A stretch of 64,000 nt of DNA, from contig JBBQAM010000003.1 in assembly GCA_038316335.1 (NCBI GenBank), positions 62,001-126,000 of the forward strand, written 5' to 3'. Below the pieces are notes generated by a model that did not search any database, was not told the DNA's origin, and was given only the letters and a program-made list of their open reading frames with translations. The position numbers were made by a program, and so were the translations under genes. This stretch comes from JALHST01 sp038316335. Lineage in GTDB: Bacteria; Bacteroidota; Bacteroidia; Flavobacteriales; Flavobacteriaceae. Numbering within the stretch: position 1 is the first letter of the stretch; each line of letters opens with the position of its first letter. This document shows positions 43,805 to 53,713 of the stretch, one piece after another.

Positions 43805-45145
43805 ATGAAACATCTTAGCAAATTATTGGTTGTTGCCCTACTGGTTGTAGGTTTTAACAACATACAAGCGCAAGACGAGAATAACCCTTGGCAAGTAAGC
43901 TTTGGGGTAAACGCCATAGACGTATATCCAACAGGTGATGTAAGTTCTTTTGGTAATGAGTTCTTCAATGCAAATGACCACTGGAACATTCTTCCATCTA
44001 TTTCTTATGTTGGTCTATCAAAGTCAGTTGGTAGTGGATTTTCCGTTGGAGCTAGAGGTTCCTTGAACAAAATTAGTAAGTTCGGTGATACTGCGGTCGA
44101 CGATTTTTCATACTATGGAATCGATGGTACTATTAAATACAATTTCCTAAAGGAAACTGTTATTGATCCTTTTATCGAAATCGGTGGTGGTTATACCTGG
44201 GTAGATGAAATCGGTGCTGGAACTGTTAACGGTGGTATCGGTATCAACTTCTGGTTTACTGAGAATGTTGGTCTAACCGTTCAAACCGCTTACAAACACG
44301 CTTTCGAAGATTATTTACCAAAACATTGGCAACACATGGCTGGTATCGCCGTTAAATTTGGCGGTACTGATACCGATGGTGATGGTATCTACGACAAAGA
44401 CGATGCTTGTCCTGAAGTTGCTGGTTTGGCTGCTTTCAATGGTTGTCCTGATTCTGATGGCGATGGCATTGAAGATAGCAAGGATGCATGTCCTAATGAA
44501 GCTGGTTCTAAAGAAATGAATGGTTGTCCAGATGCTGACGGTGACGGTGTTGCCGATAAAGATGATGCATGTCCTAATGAAGCTGGTCTTGCAGCCCTAG
44601 CTGGTTGTCCAGATGCTGACGGTGACGGTGTTGCTGATAAAGATGATGCTTGTCCTAATGAAGCCGGTCCAGCTGCCAACAAAGGTTGCCCATGGCCAGA
44701 TGCTGACGGTGACGGCGTATTGGATAAAGATGATCAATGTCCAGATGTTCCTGGAACCGTTGCTAACAAAGGATGTCCTGAAGTTACTGTTGAAGTTCAA
44801 AAACAATTGAACGACTATGCAAGGACTATTTTGTTCGATACAGGTAAAGCCACTCTTAAGCCTGCTTCAACTGGCGTATTTGTTGACATCATCAGAATAT
44901 TGAATGAGTATCCAACTGCTAAATTTACAGTAGAAGGACATACCGATAGTGTAGGTAGCGACAAATTGAACCAAGAATTATCTGAAAAACGAGCCAACTC
45001 GGTAAGGGACTTCCTAATTAAGGAAGGTGTACCAGCCGCTAGGTTGACCGCTATAGGATTTGGTGAAGCAAAACCAATTGCTACCAATAACACCTCTAAA
45101 GGAAGAGCTGAAAACAGAAGGGTTGAGATCAACTTAATAAAATAA
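43805..45145 (+). CDS. OmpA-family outer membrane protein with thrombospondin type 3 repeats
   Basis: The protein is 446 aa from the ATG at 43805; an in-frame TTG two codons earlier is unlikely. A signal peptide ends near IQAQ. An N-terminal beta-barrel-like part (about 25-185) is followed by five calcium-binding TSP3 repeats (DxDGDGxxDxxDxCP, about 189-325). The C-terminal OmpA domain (about 335-446) has VEGHTDSVGSDKLNQELSEK and NRRVEINLIK, which bind peptidoglycan. It ends in a strong terminator and starts from a near-consensus promoter. Confidence 0.95.
   Translation: MKHLSKLLVVALLVVGFNNIQAQDENNPWQVSFGVNAIDVYPTGDVSSFGNEFFNANDHWNILPSISYVGLSKSVGSGFSVGARGSLNKISKFGDTAVDDFSYYGIDGTIKYNFLKETVIDPFIEIGGGYTWVDEIGAGTVNGGIGINFWFTENVGLTVQTAYKHAFEDYLPKHWQHMAGIAVKFGGTDTDGDGIYDKDDACPEVAGLAAFNGCPDSDGDGIEDSKDACPNEAGSKEMNGCPDADGDGVADKDDACPNEAGLAALAGCPDADGDGVADKDDACPNEAGPAANKGCPWPDADGDGVLDKDDQCPDVPGTVANKGCPEVTVEVQKQLNDYARTILFDTGKATLKPASTGVFVDIIRILNEYPTAKFTVEGHTDSVGSDKLNQELSEKRANSVRDFLIKEGVPAARLTAIGFGEAKPIATNNTSKGRAENRRVEINLIK
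44369..44779 (+). repeat. Tandem TSP3 repeats within the OmpA-family gene
   Basis: Five units of about 27 codons. The central units are nearly identical in DNA (GATGCTGACGGTGACGG at several copies), so length change by slippage or recombination is possible. Each unit supplies a calcium-binding Asp-rich loop and a conserved Cys-Pro. Confidence 0.9.
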
Positions 45146-45172
45146 GGAGCTCTCACACTTCATTATACTAAA

Positions 45173-45208
45173 AATGCCGTCCCGAATTTTCGGGACGGCA
45201 TTTTTTTT
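45173..45208 (+). terminator. Intrinsic terminator after the OmpA-family gene
   Basis: AATGCCGTCCCGAA, TT, TTCGGGACGGCATT form a 14-bp perfect stem (45173-45202) that merges into a run of T ending at 45208. A strong terminator. Confidence 0.92.
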
Positions 45209-45263
45209 GCTGGTTTTGTAAGGAAGAACCTTTAAGATTCTAGTATATAGGTTACTTTTAAGT

Positions 45264-48011
45264 ATGCAAAGTTTTATAGAAGGAGTCGTAGCGGATGTTC
45301 TGGAATATCATCAAAGTATCGAAGATATTGTATTTGTACTACCCAGTAAACGGAGTGGTCATTTTTTGAAAAAAGCCATTGCCCAAGCAACCAATAGAAC
45401 CCTTTTTGCTCCAGAAATCTATAGTATTGAAGGTTTTATCGAAACACTCTCCGGAATTCGTTATGCCTCGAATACACAATTACTATTCGAATTATATAGC
45501 ACCTATCTTAAAACCAACCAGGGTGAAAAAGACAATTTTTACGCCTATTCAAAATGGGGTCAAACCCTTCTACAGGATTTTAATGAAATTGACCGTCATC
45601 TCATAGATCCCACTGCGATTTTTTCGAATTTATCGTCTATTCAGGAAGTCTCAATTTGGTCGGTGGAGGCCAAAAAGACTCCCATGATGGAGAATTACCT
45701 CAACTTCTGGAAAGGCCTTAAGAATCTATATTATGACTTTAATACATCACTTTTAGCCCAAGGGATTGGCTATCAAGGACTCGTCTATAGAAAAGCATGG
45801 GAGAATTTGGACAACTACCTAGGGCAAAATCAAAAAAGCCACTTATTTATCGGCTTTAATGCCTTAAATACAGCCGAAAGTAAAATCATTCAACAAATGC
45901 TAACCTCAGGCAGAGGAGAGATCCATTGGGACTTGGACGCCGAATTCTTGGAAGATCCAGTTCATGATGCCGGATATTTTATAAGAAAATATAAGAAGCA
46001 ATGGCCTTTTTTTAAAAATAATCCCTTAAAAGGTATAAGCGAACACTATGCAACCCAAAAAAAAATCCTGATAATCGGTGTCCCCAAATATATTTCACAG
46101 GCGAAATACGTAGGTAGCTTATTAAAAGAAATAAAAAAAAATAGGCCTGATACGCTTAAAAACAGTGCCTTGGTACTTGGCGATGAAGCCTTGTTAAATC
46201 CAATTTTGAACGCAATCCCTTCCGAAATCGAGGCAGTAAATATTACCATGGGCTATCCCTTGAAAAACACCCTGTTGGCGGGCATGTTCGAGCAGTTTAT
46301 GGAGCTTTATCTGAACATAGACCCACAAGGTTGGTACCACCAAAATATTATTGAGTTTCTGGCGCATCCTTCGATACATAGGCTATTGACCTACAAAACG
46401 AACAACGCTGCAGATAAAATCACTGCGATTATTAAAGAAAAAAACCTAACGTATCTGGGCCCTGAAAAATTAAAAACCCTACTTTCCGAAACGCCTCCCA
46501 ATCTCGATTTGTTGTTTTTTAGGGGCAACGCTAGCCCCTTAGCTATTGTGAAAAGGTGCCTAGTTATCATTGAACGGCTAAGGGATGTTCTAAATCACTC
46601 AAGGGATGCCTTGGAATTGGAATATTTATATCGTTTTCATAACCTGTTCAATCAAATCCTTGACTTGCTCAAAACCACTGATTTCATTACAGATTTAAAA
46701 TCACTACGAAGTCTTTATCGGGAATTAATGGGTACCGAGAAATTAGACTTTCAAGGAGACCCATTAGAAGGATTGCAGATAATGGGGATGCTCGAAAGCC
46801 GAAACCTCGATTTTGAGACCGTTATTATTACTTCGGTCAATGAGGGAATCCTACCTTCGGGAAAATCAAATAACTCCTTTCTTCCCTTCGATTTAAAAAT
46901 ACACTATGCACTTCCCACTTACAAAGAGAAAGATGCCGTTTATACCTACCATTTTTACCGACTTCTTCAACGGGCAAAAAACATCTATCTTCTGTACAAT
47001 ACAGAACCCGATGTATTGGAAGGTGGTGAAAAAAGTAGATTGCTTACACAATTGCTAACTGATCGGACGAAAACACCCGATATAACCGAAATCATTGCAA
47101 CTCCTACCATTCTTCCAACAAGAAAGGGTTTGCAGGTTATTGCGAAAGACCCCTTATTATTAACGCTGATAAAGGAGCACGCCGCACGTGGTTTTTCACC
47201 TTCCTCCCTGAGTACCTATATTCGAAATCCTCTTGATTTTTACAAGATACATTTGCTGGGAATCGATGAAACCGTAGAAGTCGAAGAAAATTTGGCGGCA
47301 AATACCTTTGGCACCATTGTACATGATGCCTTAGAAGATCTCTATACCCCTTTGATAAATGAATATCTTACAGTTGAAAATTTAACGGCGATGAAGCCCA
47401 AGATACGGGGTCTGATCAACCATCATTATGCAAAATATTATCAAGAAGGCAATCTTCTAAAAGGGAAGAATTTAATCGCTTTGAATGTGATGGTACGGTA
47501 CCTTGAAAATTTTATCGATCTGGAAGTGGCCGGTACCGAAGGCCATCAAATTAAAATAATAGGGTTGGAAGAAAAATTAAAGGTACAACTTGACCTACCT
47601 GATCTAGATTATCCGGTCTTCCTCAAAGGAAAAATAGACCGCATCGACAATAAAGACGGCGCACTGAGAATCATTGACTACAAAACCGGGAAAGTAGAAT
47701 CTAAAAACGTATTGATTTCAGACTGGAACACCCTTAGTACGGAGTACGATTATAGTAAAGCCTTCCAACTGCTTTGTTATGCACTCCTGTACCAAAATTC
47801 AAGCGAATATGACAAGGCAGAAGCAGGCATCATCACCTTCAAAAATTTAGAGTCTGGATATTTAAGATTTGCAATTAAAGACCAAAATGGGGGCCGCAAC
47901 AAAGACCACACAATAGATTCAGCTGTTTTAAAACAATTCAGTTTAATACTGAATGGCTTAATAGCTGAAATTGGTAATCCCAATATCCCCTTTACAGAAA
48001 AATTGGTATAA
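45264..48011 (+). CDS. AddB-like PD-(D/E)XK nuclease/helicase-related protein
   Basis: The protein has 915 aa. It has the middle motif GLQIMGMLESRNLDFETVII followed by SVNEGILP, and a C-terminal RecB-type nuclease with GKIDRID and IIDYKTGK. It is expected to pair with the AddA-like protein in double-strand break repair. The Cys found in many relatives at the ...YxxCP... site is replaced (STYIRNPLDFY), and the C-terminal Cys triad of the Fe-S cluster is absent. It ends 2 bp before the convergent SDR gene. Confidence 0.85.
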   Translation: MQSFIEGVVADVLEYHQSIEDIVFVLPSKRSGHFLKKAIAQATNRTLFAPEIYSIEGFIETLSGIRYASNTQLLFELYSTYLKTNQGEKDNFYAYSKWGQTLLQDFNEIDRHLIDPTAIFSNLSSIQEVSIWSVEAKKTPMMENYLNFWKGLKNLYYDFNTSLLAQGIGYQGLVYRKAWENLDNYLGQNQKSHLFIGFNALNTAESKIIQQMLTSGRGEIHWDLDAEFLEDPVHDAGYFIRKYKKQWPFFKNNPLKGISEHYATQKKILIIGVPKYISQAKYVGSLLKEIKKNRPDTLKNSALVLGDEALLNPILNAIPSEIEAVNITMGYPLKNTLLAGMFEQFMELYLNIDPQGWYHQNIIEFLAHPSIHRLLTYKTNNAADKITAIIKEKNLTYLGPEKLKTLLSETPPNLDLLFFRGNASPLAIVKRCLVIIERLRDVLNHSRDALELEYLYRFHNLFNQILDLLKTTDFITDLKSLRSLYRELMGTEKLDFQGDPLEGLQIMGMLESRNLDFETVIITSVNEGILPSGKSNNSFLPFDLKIHYALPTYKEKDAVYTYHFYRLLQRAKNIYLLYNTEPDVLEGGEKSRLLTQLLTDRTKTPDITEIIATPTILPTRKGLQVIAKDPLLLTLIKEHAARGFSPSSLSTYIRNPLDFYKIHLLGIDETVEVEENLAANTFGTIVHDALEDLYTPLINEYLTVENLTAMKPKIRGLINHHYAKYYQEGNLLKGKNLIALNVMVRYLENFIDLEVAGTEGHQIKIIGLEEKLKVQLDLPDLDYPVFLKGKIDRIDNKDGALRIIDYKTGKVESKNVLISDWNTLSTEYDYSKAFQLLCYALLYQNSSEYDKAEAGIITFKNLESGYLRFAIKDQNGGRNKDHTIDSAVLKQFSLILNGLIAEIGNPNIPFTEKLV

Positions 48012-48013
48012 TC

Positions 48014-48727
48014 CTATTTTTGGTCGGGCCTCGATGGTCGCACTTCGATCTTACTAGGCAAGGTACGTGGATGCATGTTCAACAGGTCTAAAACCAATTC
48101 CCCAATATCCTCAGGTTGTATTTTCCAAGCATCCGAGGCACTTGGTTCATGCCCTCCAAAATGGGAAGCTACCGAGCCCGGCATTATGGTCGAGACCTTA
48201 ATGTCATATTTGCGCAAATCGAGCATGGCGGCTTGGGTAAACCCTACCACTCCGAATTTCGTAGCATTGTAGCCCGCCCCACCGGCAAAAAAGTTAGTAC
48301 CCGCTAAACTTGCCAAGGTAATATAATAGCCCTTGGATATCTTCAAGGGTTCAACACAAGCCTTAAGGGTATGAAATACTCCGTTTAGATTCGTGTCGAT
48401 CATCTCATGCCATGCCTCTTCAGTCAATTGGTCGATCGGTGCAAAATGACCAACACCGGCGTTGGCAAGCACTACATCCAATCGCCCCCATTTTCCAAGA
48501 ATTTTAGCGACGGCATCATGCTCATCATCACTTTTTGAAACATCGGAGACAATGGCTAGTACTTCACTCTCAGGTCCTAATTGTCGAGCTGCACTCTCAA
48601 CCGATTTAAGGGTCCGTCCGCTAATAGCCACCATCATACCCGCCTTTAGCAAGCGTTCGGCCACTCCGTAACCAATGCCTTTAGAACCGCCAGTGATATA
48701 AGCTACTTTGTTTTTTAAATCATTCAT
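48014..48727 (-). CDS. Short-chain dehydrogenase/reductase
   Basis: The protein is 237 aa from the ATG giving MNDLKNKVAY; the ATG two codons earlier is an alternative. TGGSKGIGYG is the cofactor motif, LANAGVGHF the structural strand, and YNATK the active site. It is 121 bp downstream of uxaA in the same direction, so it may belong to the hexuronate operon. The substrate is unknown. Confidence 0.85.
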   Translation of the reverse strand: MNDLKNKVAYITGGSKGIGYGVAERLLKAGMMVAISGRTLKSVESAARQLGPESEVLAIVSDVSKSDDEHDAVAKILGKWGRLDVVLANAGVGHFAPIDQLTEEAWHEMIDTNLNGVFHTLKACVEPLKISKGYYITLASLAGTNFFAGGAGYNATKFGVVGFTQAAMLDLRKYDIKVSTIMPGSVASHFGGHEPSASDAWKIQPEDIGELVLDLLNMHPRTLPSKIEVRPSRPDQK

Positions 48728-48854
48728 AATCAATTTTTTTATAAAAGTAAATAAAGGAACTGGTAAAAATCAAGGTATTTCCACCTCTTTTCAAGTTTGC
48801 AAAATCGAAGCATATCTTGGGTGCGATACTACGATCTTTTAAGAACGTGTTCGC

Positions 48855-50471
48855 TCAAAGCGAAACGCCCCTGCGCCAAGGAATAAAATCATTTTGATTG
48901 AGTTGGTCGGCTTTGGCAACCACCTCCCCACTTGCTACTTTTAGTACAAAGTCTAATATTTCCGCTCCCATTTCTGGTATCGATTTTTCACCCCTAAGAA
49001 TAGCCCCGGTATCAAGGTCAATAATATCGGGCATCTTTTCCGCCAGTGTTGTATTTGATGCCACCTTTACAATCGGCGCGATCGGATTTCCAGTCGGGGT
49101 TCCCAGACCGGTAGTAAAAACCACAATATTGGCCCCTGACCCCACCATGGCGGTTGTGCTTTCAACATCATTCCCTGGGGTGCAAAGTAGATTCAGTCCG
49201 GGTCGTGTTACATATTCGGTGTAGTCCAAAACATCTTCAATTGGCGAGGTTCCTCCTTTTTTTGCCGCCCCGGCCGATTTCATGGCGTCGGTAATCAAGC
49301 CATCCTTGATGTTCCCTGGAGAAGGATTCATATCAAAACCAGAACCCAATGCCTTCGCAGTGTTTTCGTAACTCTTCATCAACCACATAAAGCGCTCAGC
49401 GGTATTCTCATCGTGGCAGCGATTTACTAGTTCTTGTTCTACTCCGCATAATTCTGGAAATTCCGAAAGAATGGGCGATCCTCCTAGGGCAACCAATAAA
49501 TCGGACGCATAGCCCAATGCCGGATTGGCCGAAATACCGGAAAACCCATCGGAACCACCACATTCCAATCCCATTTTAAGCTTGGAAATAGGAGCAGGTG
49601 CCCGTCGTATTTTATTGGCCTCCTTAATTCCTTCGTAGGATTCCTTGATGATGGTATTCAGCATCATATCGATTGTGCCCAATTCTTGTTGTTCAAAAAT
49701 CAGTACCGGTTTATTAAATGAAGGATCCAGGGCTTTCAAGGCATTGCGAAATACCTCTGCCTGAAGGTTTTGACAACCCAAACTTAGCACGCTCGCACCA
49801 GCCACGTTCGGATTGTGTACATACCCGGCAAGTAATCTTCCGAGGGATTCAGAGTCGATACGCATCCCGCCACAGCCCCCTGGGTGGGTAATGAATTTCA
49901 CTTCGATATTGTCAAATATACTAGCCTTGGAAATCATTTGCGAACTTTGAACGGTTTCGGGCCCGCCATGAATCAGATGGTGCAATAACTGTCGCTGTTC
50001 ACTTGCTTTCCGAAGCAACAATTCGGCTTCAAAAATTTCCTTTAGTAATTCTATGTTTCTGTTTTCACAGAAGACCAGTGGAAAGAACAACCATACATTC
50101 GCGGTTCCGACTTGGCCATCATTGCGATGATATCCCATAAATGTGCGGTCCTTAAATCTCGAAATATCAGGTGGGATCCAGGTAATATTAGTTGTCTTTT
50201 TATGCACTGGGCTACTTTGATGCTGCACATTGTCTACCGTAAGCAAATCGCCCTTTTTTATTCCTGATAACGCCTTTCCCACCAACACGCCATACATATA
50301 GATTTTATCCTCTGGGAGCAGATCTACCAAGGTAATTTTATGTTTGGCCTTGGTATTCGACAAAATTAGGATGTCATCCCCCTCAAATAAGATCGTTTCC
50401 CCTTTCGTAAGATACGACAAGGCAATTGCCACATTATCCGACGGATGCACTTTTATTAATTTATTTTGCAT
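48855..50471 (-). CDS. uxaA: Altronate dehydratase
   Basis: The protein has 538 aa, full length with an N-terminal SAF domain and a C-terminal catalytic part. Recognisable segments are THPGGCGG, GLECGGSDGFSGISANPALG, and GFDMNPSPGNIKDGL. It dehydrates altronate to 2-keto-3-deoxygluconate. It is the last core gene of the operon, 11 bp after uxaB. Confidence 0.95.
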   Translation of the reverse strand: MQNKLIKVHPSDNVAIALSYLTKGETILFEGDDILILSNTKAKHKITLVDLLPEDKIYMYGVLVGKALSGIKKGDLLTVDNVQHQSSPVHKKTTNITWIPPDISRFKDRTFMGYHRNDGQVGTANVWLFFPLVFCENRNIELLKEIFEAELLLRKASEQRQLLHHLIHGGPETVQSSQMISKASIFDNIEVKFITHPGGCGGMRIDSESLGRLLAGYVHNPNVAGASVLSLGCQNLQAEVFRNALKALDPSFNKPVLIFEQQELGTIDMMLNTIIKESYEGIKEANKIRRAPAPISKLKMGLECGGSDGFSGISANPALGYASDLLVALGGSPILSEFPELCGVEQELVNRCHDENTAERFMWLMKSYENTAKALGSGFDMNPSPGNIKDGLITDAMKSAGAAKKGGTSPIEDVLDYTEYVTRPGLNLLCTPGNDVESTTAMVGSGANIVVFTTGLGTPTGNPIAPIVKVASNTTLAEKMPDIIDLDTGAILRGEKSIPEMGAEILDFVLKVASGEVVAKADQLNQNDFIPWRRGVSL

Positions 50472-50482
50472 GTTTGTTCAGT

Positions 50483-51931
50483 TTAGGAAATTTCTCTTTT
50501 AAATAGGTCAAATCCCACTTCAATTCCTTTCTCTTCAATGAGCTGTAGAGCTACTATTAAAGCGCTTGCAAGACCGGTACAGGTGGTGAGGTCTCGGCCC
50601 CATAAATTCGTAGTTGCCAAGACCTCATTTACAATGGTTTCATAATTCCCGGATTTCCAAATCCGCGCCATTTCCAATTGTAACTTGGGGTCGTCTTTGA
50701 CCGGCAACTTTTTCCATTTCCATTCCCCCTGATAAAATCGAATTAGACCCGCGAATGCAAATATTAAATTCGGAGGTAGTTTCTGTTTCAAGGCACTATA
50801 TTCCAAAATACTGGGCAGTACACGCACCTTAAATTTCGATAGGGAGTTCAAGGCAATGCTTGCCAATTCATGTTTAATAAACGGATTTGCAAACCTATCA
50901 AAAACAGACCTGGCGAAGATTTCGGAAGCAACCCTGTCCATCCCCACTACCGGAATTATTTCCTCGTAAACGGCATGCTTTATGAAAGCACCCATAAATT
51001 TATCTTCCATGCTTTCCCGCACAGTTTCAAGGCCATACAAAATCGCCAGAGATACCATAATCGTATGCGCCCCATTCAAAATCCGAACCTTTCGCTCTCG
51101 ATAGGGACTAAGGTCATTTACAAACTCCACATGAAGTCCAGCCGCAATAAGGGGTAATTCCTGCTGTACCTCTTCACTACACTGAATTACCCAACTATGA
51201 TAGTTCTCAGCCACCACCAAAAGTTCGTCCTTATAATCTAGTTCATCGAACAAGGCCTGTTCCCTACCTTTGGGAAAGCCAGAAACAATTCGATCGACCA
51301 AAGTATTGCAAAAGTGATTATTCTTGTGCAACCAATCTTTAAATTCTGGCGCTAATTGCCAAAGTTCTGCGTATTGCATGATCGTTGTTTTCAATGTATC
51401 CCCATTTTTTTCAATGAGTTCACAAGGCAGAAGAATACATCCTTTATCGCGATCTCCTTTAAAGTGCAAAAAACGGCGCCACAACCAGATTGTCAACTTG
51501 GCAGGAAATTCTTTAGGTGGTTTACCATCCAATGTGTCGGCAGCATTAAATTGTATTCCAGCCTCAGTGGTGTTCGATACGATGAACCGAACGTCCACAT
51601 TCGTTGCTAATTTTAAGAATTGGTCCCATTCCTCATACGGATTTATCACTTCCTGTACGCAGGTCACTAATTTTTTCTTGGTGACAAGTTGTCCGTTTTC
51701 GATTCCTTCTAAAAGTACGGTAAAGAGCCCATCCTGCGATTTCAAGGCTCGGTAATCTCCGTGCCCAGTCGGTTTAATTACTGCTACCCCCGCATTAAAA
51801 TCAGTTCTTTCATTTAGAATCTCTACCATCCAATCTACAAAGGCACGCAAAAAATTACCGCCGCCGAATTGCAGGATCCTGACAGGAAGTTTGTTTTCTA
51901 AACCACGCTGATGTCTTTTTAAACTTTTCAT
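50483..51931 (-). CDS. uxaB: Tagaturonate reductase
   Basis: The protein has 482 aa, in the mannitol-dehydrogenase family. The N-terminal Rossmann motif is RILQFGGGNFLRAF. KVRILNGAHT carries the catalytic Lys/Asn/His set. It reduces tagaturonate to altronate with NADH, in the galacturonate pathway. Fructuronate reductase is related, but the neighbouring uxaA (altronate dehydratase) favours UxaB. Confidence 0.9.
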   Translation of the reverse strand: MKSLKRHQRGLENKLPVRILQFGGGNFLRAFVDWMVEILNERTDFNAGVAVIKPTGHGDYRALKSQDGLFTVLLEGIENGQLVTKKKLVTCVQEVINPYEEWDQFLKLATNVDVRFIVSNTTEAGIQFNAADTLDGKPPKEFPAKLTIWLWRRFLHFKGDRDKGCILLPCELIEKNGDTLKTTIMQYAELWQLAPEFKDWLHKNNHFCNTLVDRIVSGFPKGREQALFDELDYKDELLVVAENYHSWVIQCSEEVQQELPLIAAGLHVEFVNDLSPYRERKVRILNGAHTIMVSLAILYGLETVRESMEDKFMGAFIKHAVYEEIIPVVGMDRVASEIFARSVFDRFANPFIKHELASIALNSLSKFKVRVLPSILEYSALKQKLPPNLIFAFAGLIRFYQGEWKWKKLPVKDDPKLQLEMARIWKSGNYETIVNEVLATTNLWGRDLTTCTGLASALIVALQLIEEKGIEVGFDLFKREIS

Positions 51932-51952
51932 GATATCCTTGAATTTCCCGAA

Positions 51953-53257
51953 TTAAAATCCAAACAAGTTCGGGAGCCACAAACTTAGCTGGGGAATATA
52001 GGTAACCAAAAACAAGGCGACCAGCATGGCCACGAACAAGGGCAATAATGGTTTGAACACCTTTTCAATGGTAGTCTTTGCAATCCCTACCCCTACGAAG
52101 AGCACTGAGCCTACCGGAGGGGTACAGAGACCAATGCATAGATTAAGGACCATAATGATTCCGAAATGAACCGGATCAAGGCCCAATTTGGTGACTACAG
52201 GTAAAAAAATAGGTGTAAAAATCAACACGGCCGGAGTGATGTCCATAAATATCCCTACGAATAACAAGAGCAGGTTTATAATCAACAAAATAACGATTTT
52301 GTTATCACTAATGCTCAATAAGGCGGTACTGATATCCTGTGGAATATTTTCATAGGATAAGACCCAGGACATACACATCGACGCCCCGATTAGTAGCATC
52401 ACCATGGCCGTAGTAGCCGACGAGTCAAGAAGTATCTGCGGTAATTTTTGAAATGTAATCTCCTTGTAGAAAAAGCCGAGTAAAAGACTATATAGTACGG
52501 CAATGGCAGACGCTTCGGTTGCAGTAAAGATGCCGGTAACAATTCCCCCGATAACAACGACCAACATGAACAAACTGGGTAAGGCTTCGAAAAGCGTTTT
52601 GAAGAAATCTTTGAAAGTACTTCGTTTGCCTACCTTAAAACCTTTCTTCTTGGCCCAAATAGAGGCCACAATCATTAAAAATAATCCGGTCAAAATACCA
52701 GGAATATATCCGGCCAAGAACAAGGCGGCAATCGAAGCGCCTCCGCTGGCCATCGAATAGACTATAAGTACATTGCTGGGTGGTATTACTAAGCCAGTCG
52801 TCGAGGAGGTTATATTGACCGCTGCCCCAAATTCTTTTGTATAACCCTCCTTTTCCATTTCGGGGCCTAAAATACTCCCCATCGCAGAGGCAGAGGCCAT
52901 CGCCGAACCGGCAATGGCCCCCATCAGCATTGCAGCCATGATGTTTATTAGTGCAAGACCCCCGGGTAGTGCACCTACCAAGGTCTTTGCAAAAGCAATC
53001 AGTCGATGGGCAATGCCTCCCTTGTTCATCAATTCTCCGGAAAGAATGAAGAACGGTATGGCTAATAAGGCAAAACTGTCAAGTCCTGTGGCCATGCGCT
53101 GGGAAACGGTAGTAAAAGCCGGTAAGGCAGGAATACTTACCAACATGGTCAAAAGCGATGCTATGGCTATGCTCCAGGCAACGGGGGTGCCAATTGCCAA
53201 AAGGCATAAAAAACTGATAACCAAAACGAGTACAGGAATATTTTCCAACATAGTCAA
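51953..53257 (-). CDS. dctM: TRAP transporter large permease
   Basis: The protein has 434 aa, with about 12 predicted membrane helices and the DctM pattern LDSFALLAIPFFILSGELMN and TPPVGSVLFVG. It is the ion-coupled pore of a TRAP transporter. Its start overlaps the dctQ stop by 4 bp (ATGA). The operon genes suggest hexuronate uptake. Confidence 0.93.
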   Translation of the reverse strand: MTMLENIPVLVLVISFLCLLAIGTPVAWSIAIASLLTMLVSIPALPAFTTVSQRMATGLDSFALLAIPFFILSGELMNKGGIAHRLIAFAKTLVGALPGGLALINIMAAMLMGAIAGSAMASASAMGSILGPEMEKEGYTKEFGAAVNITSSTTGLVIPPSNVLIVYSMASGGASIAALFLAGYIPGILTGLFLMIVASIWAKKKGFKVGKRSTFKDFFKTLFEALPSLFMLVVVIGGIVTGIFTATEASAIAVLYSLLLGFFYKEITFQKLPQILLDSSATTAMVMLLIGASMCMSWVLSYENIPQDISTALLSISDNKIVILLIINLLLLFVGIFMDITPAVLIFTPIFLPVVTKLGLDPVHFGIIMVLNLCIGLCTPPVGSVLFVGVGIAKTTIEKVFKPLLPLFVAMLVALFLVTYIPQLSLWLPNLFGF

Positions 53258-53712
53258 CTCTTTAGAATATCAGAAACTTTATAATACACAATGAAAAGAC
53301 CACTAACGGGTAGGATTGAATATACCAACGCCAATGGAATTTGAAGGGCGGGTGAATGCTGACCGAGCAAATAGGAAATATATACCAAACGCGATCCGCC
53401 TATTATAAAGGCTACCACCGCAAACGCGATTATCAAAATCCTTACCAATCGCATAAGCTTTTTTTGCGTTCCAGGTTTGGCCCTTGAAGGCAGAATATCG
53501 ATGGCCACGTGCATATTTTTGCCCGAAACATAGGCAGCACCCAACACCCCGATCCAAATCATAAGATACCGGGCAAGTTCATCGGTGAACGAACTGGGTG
53601 TGCCCATGACGAAACGGGTGAATACTTGCCATAAAACATTGATGACCATAACCGCCATAATTACGATCAGTGTTTTTGCAAGTACCTCATCAATAAATAT
53701 TCGGAGTTTCAT
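53254..53712 (-). CDS. dctQ: TRAP transporter small permease
   Basis: The protein is 152 aa from the ATG at 53712, directly after the dctP stop. An earlier ATG (53736) would overlap dctP. It has four membrane helices and the DctQ pattern TPSSFTDELARYLMIWIG. It bridges the binding protein and DctM. Confidence 0.92.
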   Translation of the reverse strand: MKLRIFIDEVLAKTLIVIMAVMVINVLWQVFTRFVMGTPSSFTDELARYLMIWIGVLGAAYVSGKNMHVAIDILPSRAKPGTQKKLMRLVRILIIAFAVVAFIIGGSRLVYISYLLGQHSPALQIPLALVYSILPVSGLFIVYYKVSDILKS

Positions 53713-53713
53713 T

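Noticed and set aside
44369..44779. CRISPR-like regular repeats
   Set aside because: The units are contiguous, in frame and encode TSP3 calcium-binding repeats; there are no unique spacers.
44389..44806. Reverse-strand and shifted open frames across the TSP3 repeats
   Set aside because: They arise from the repeated coding pattern of the OmpA-family gene and show no independent features.
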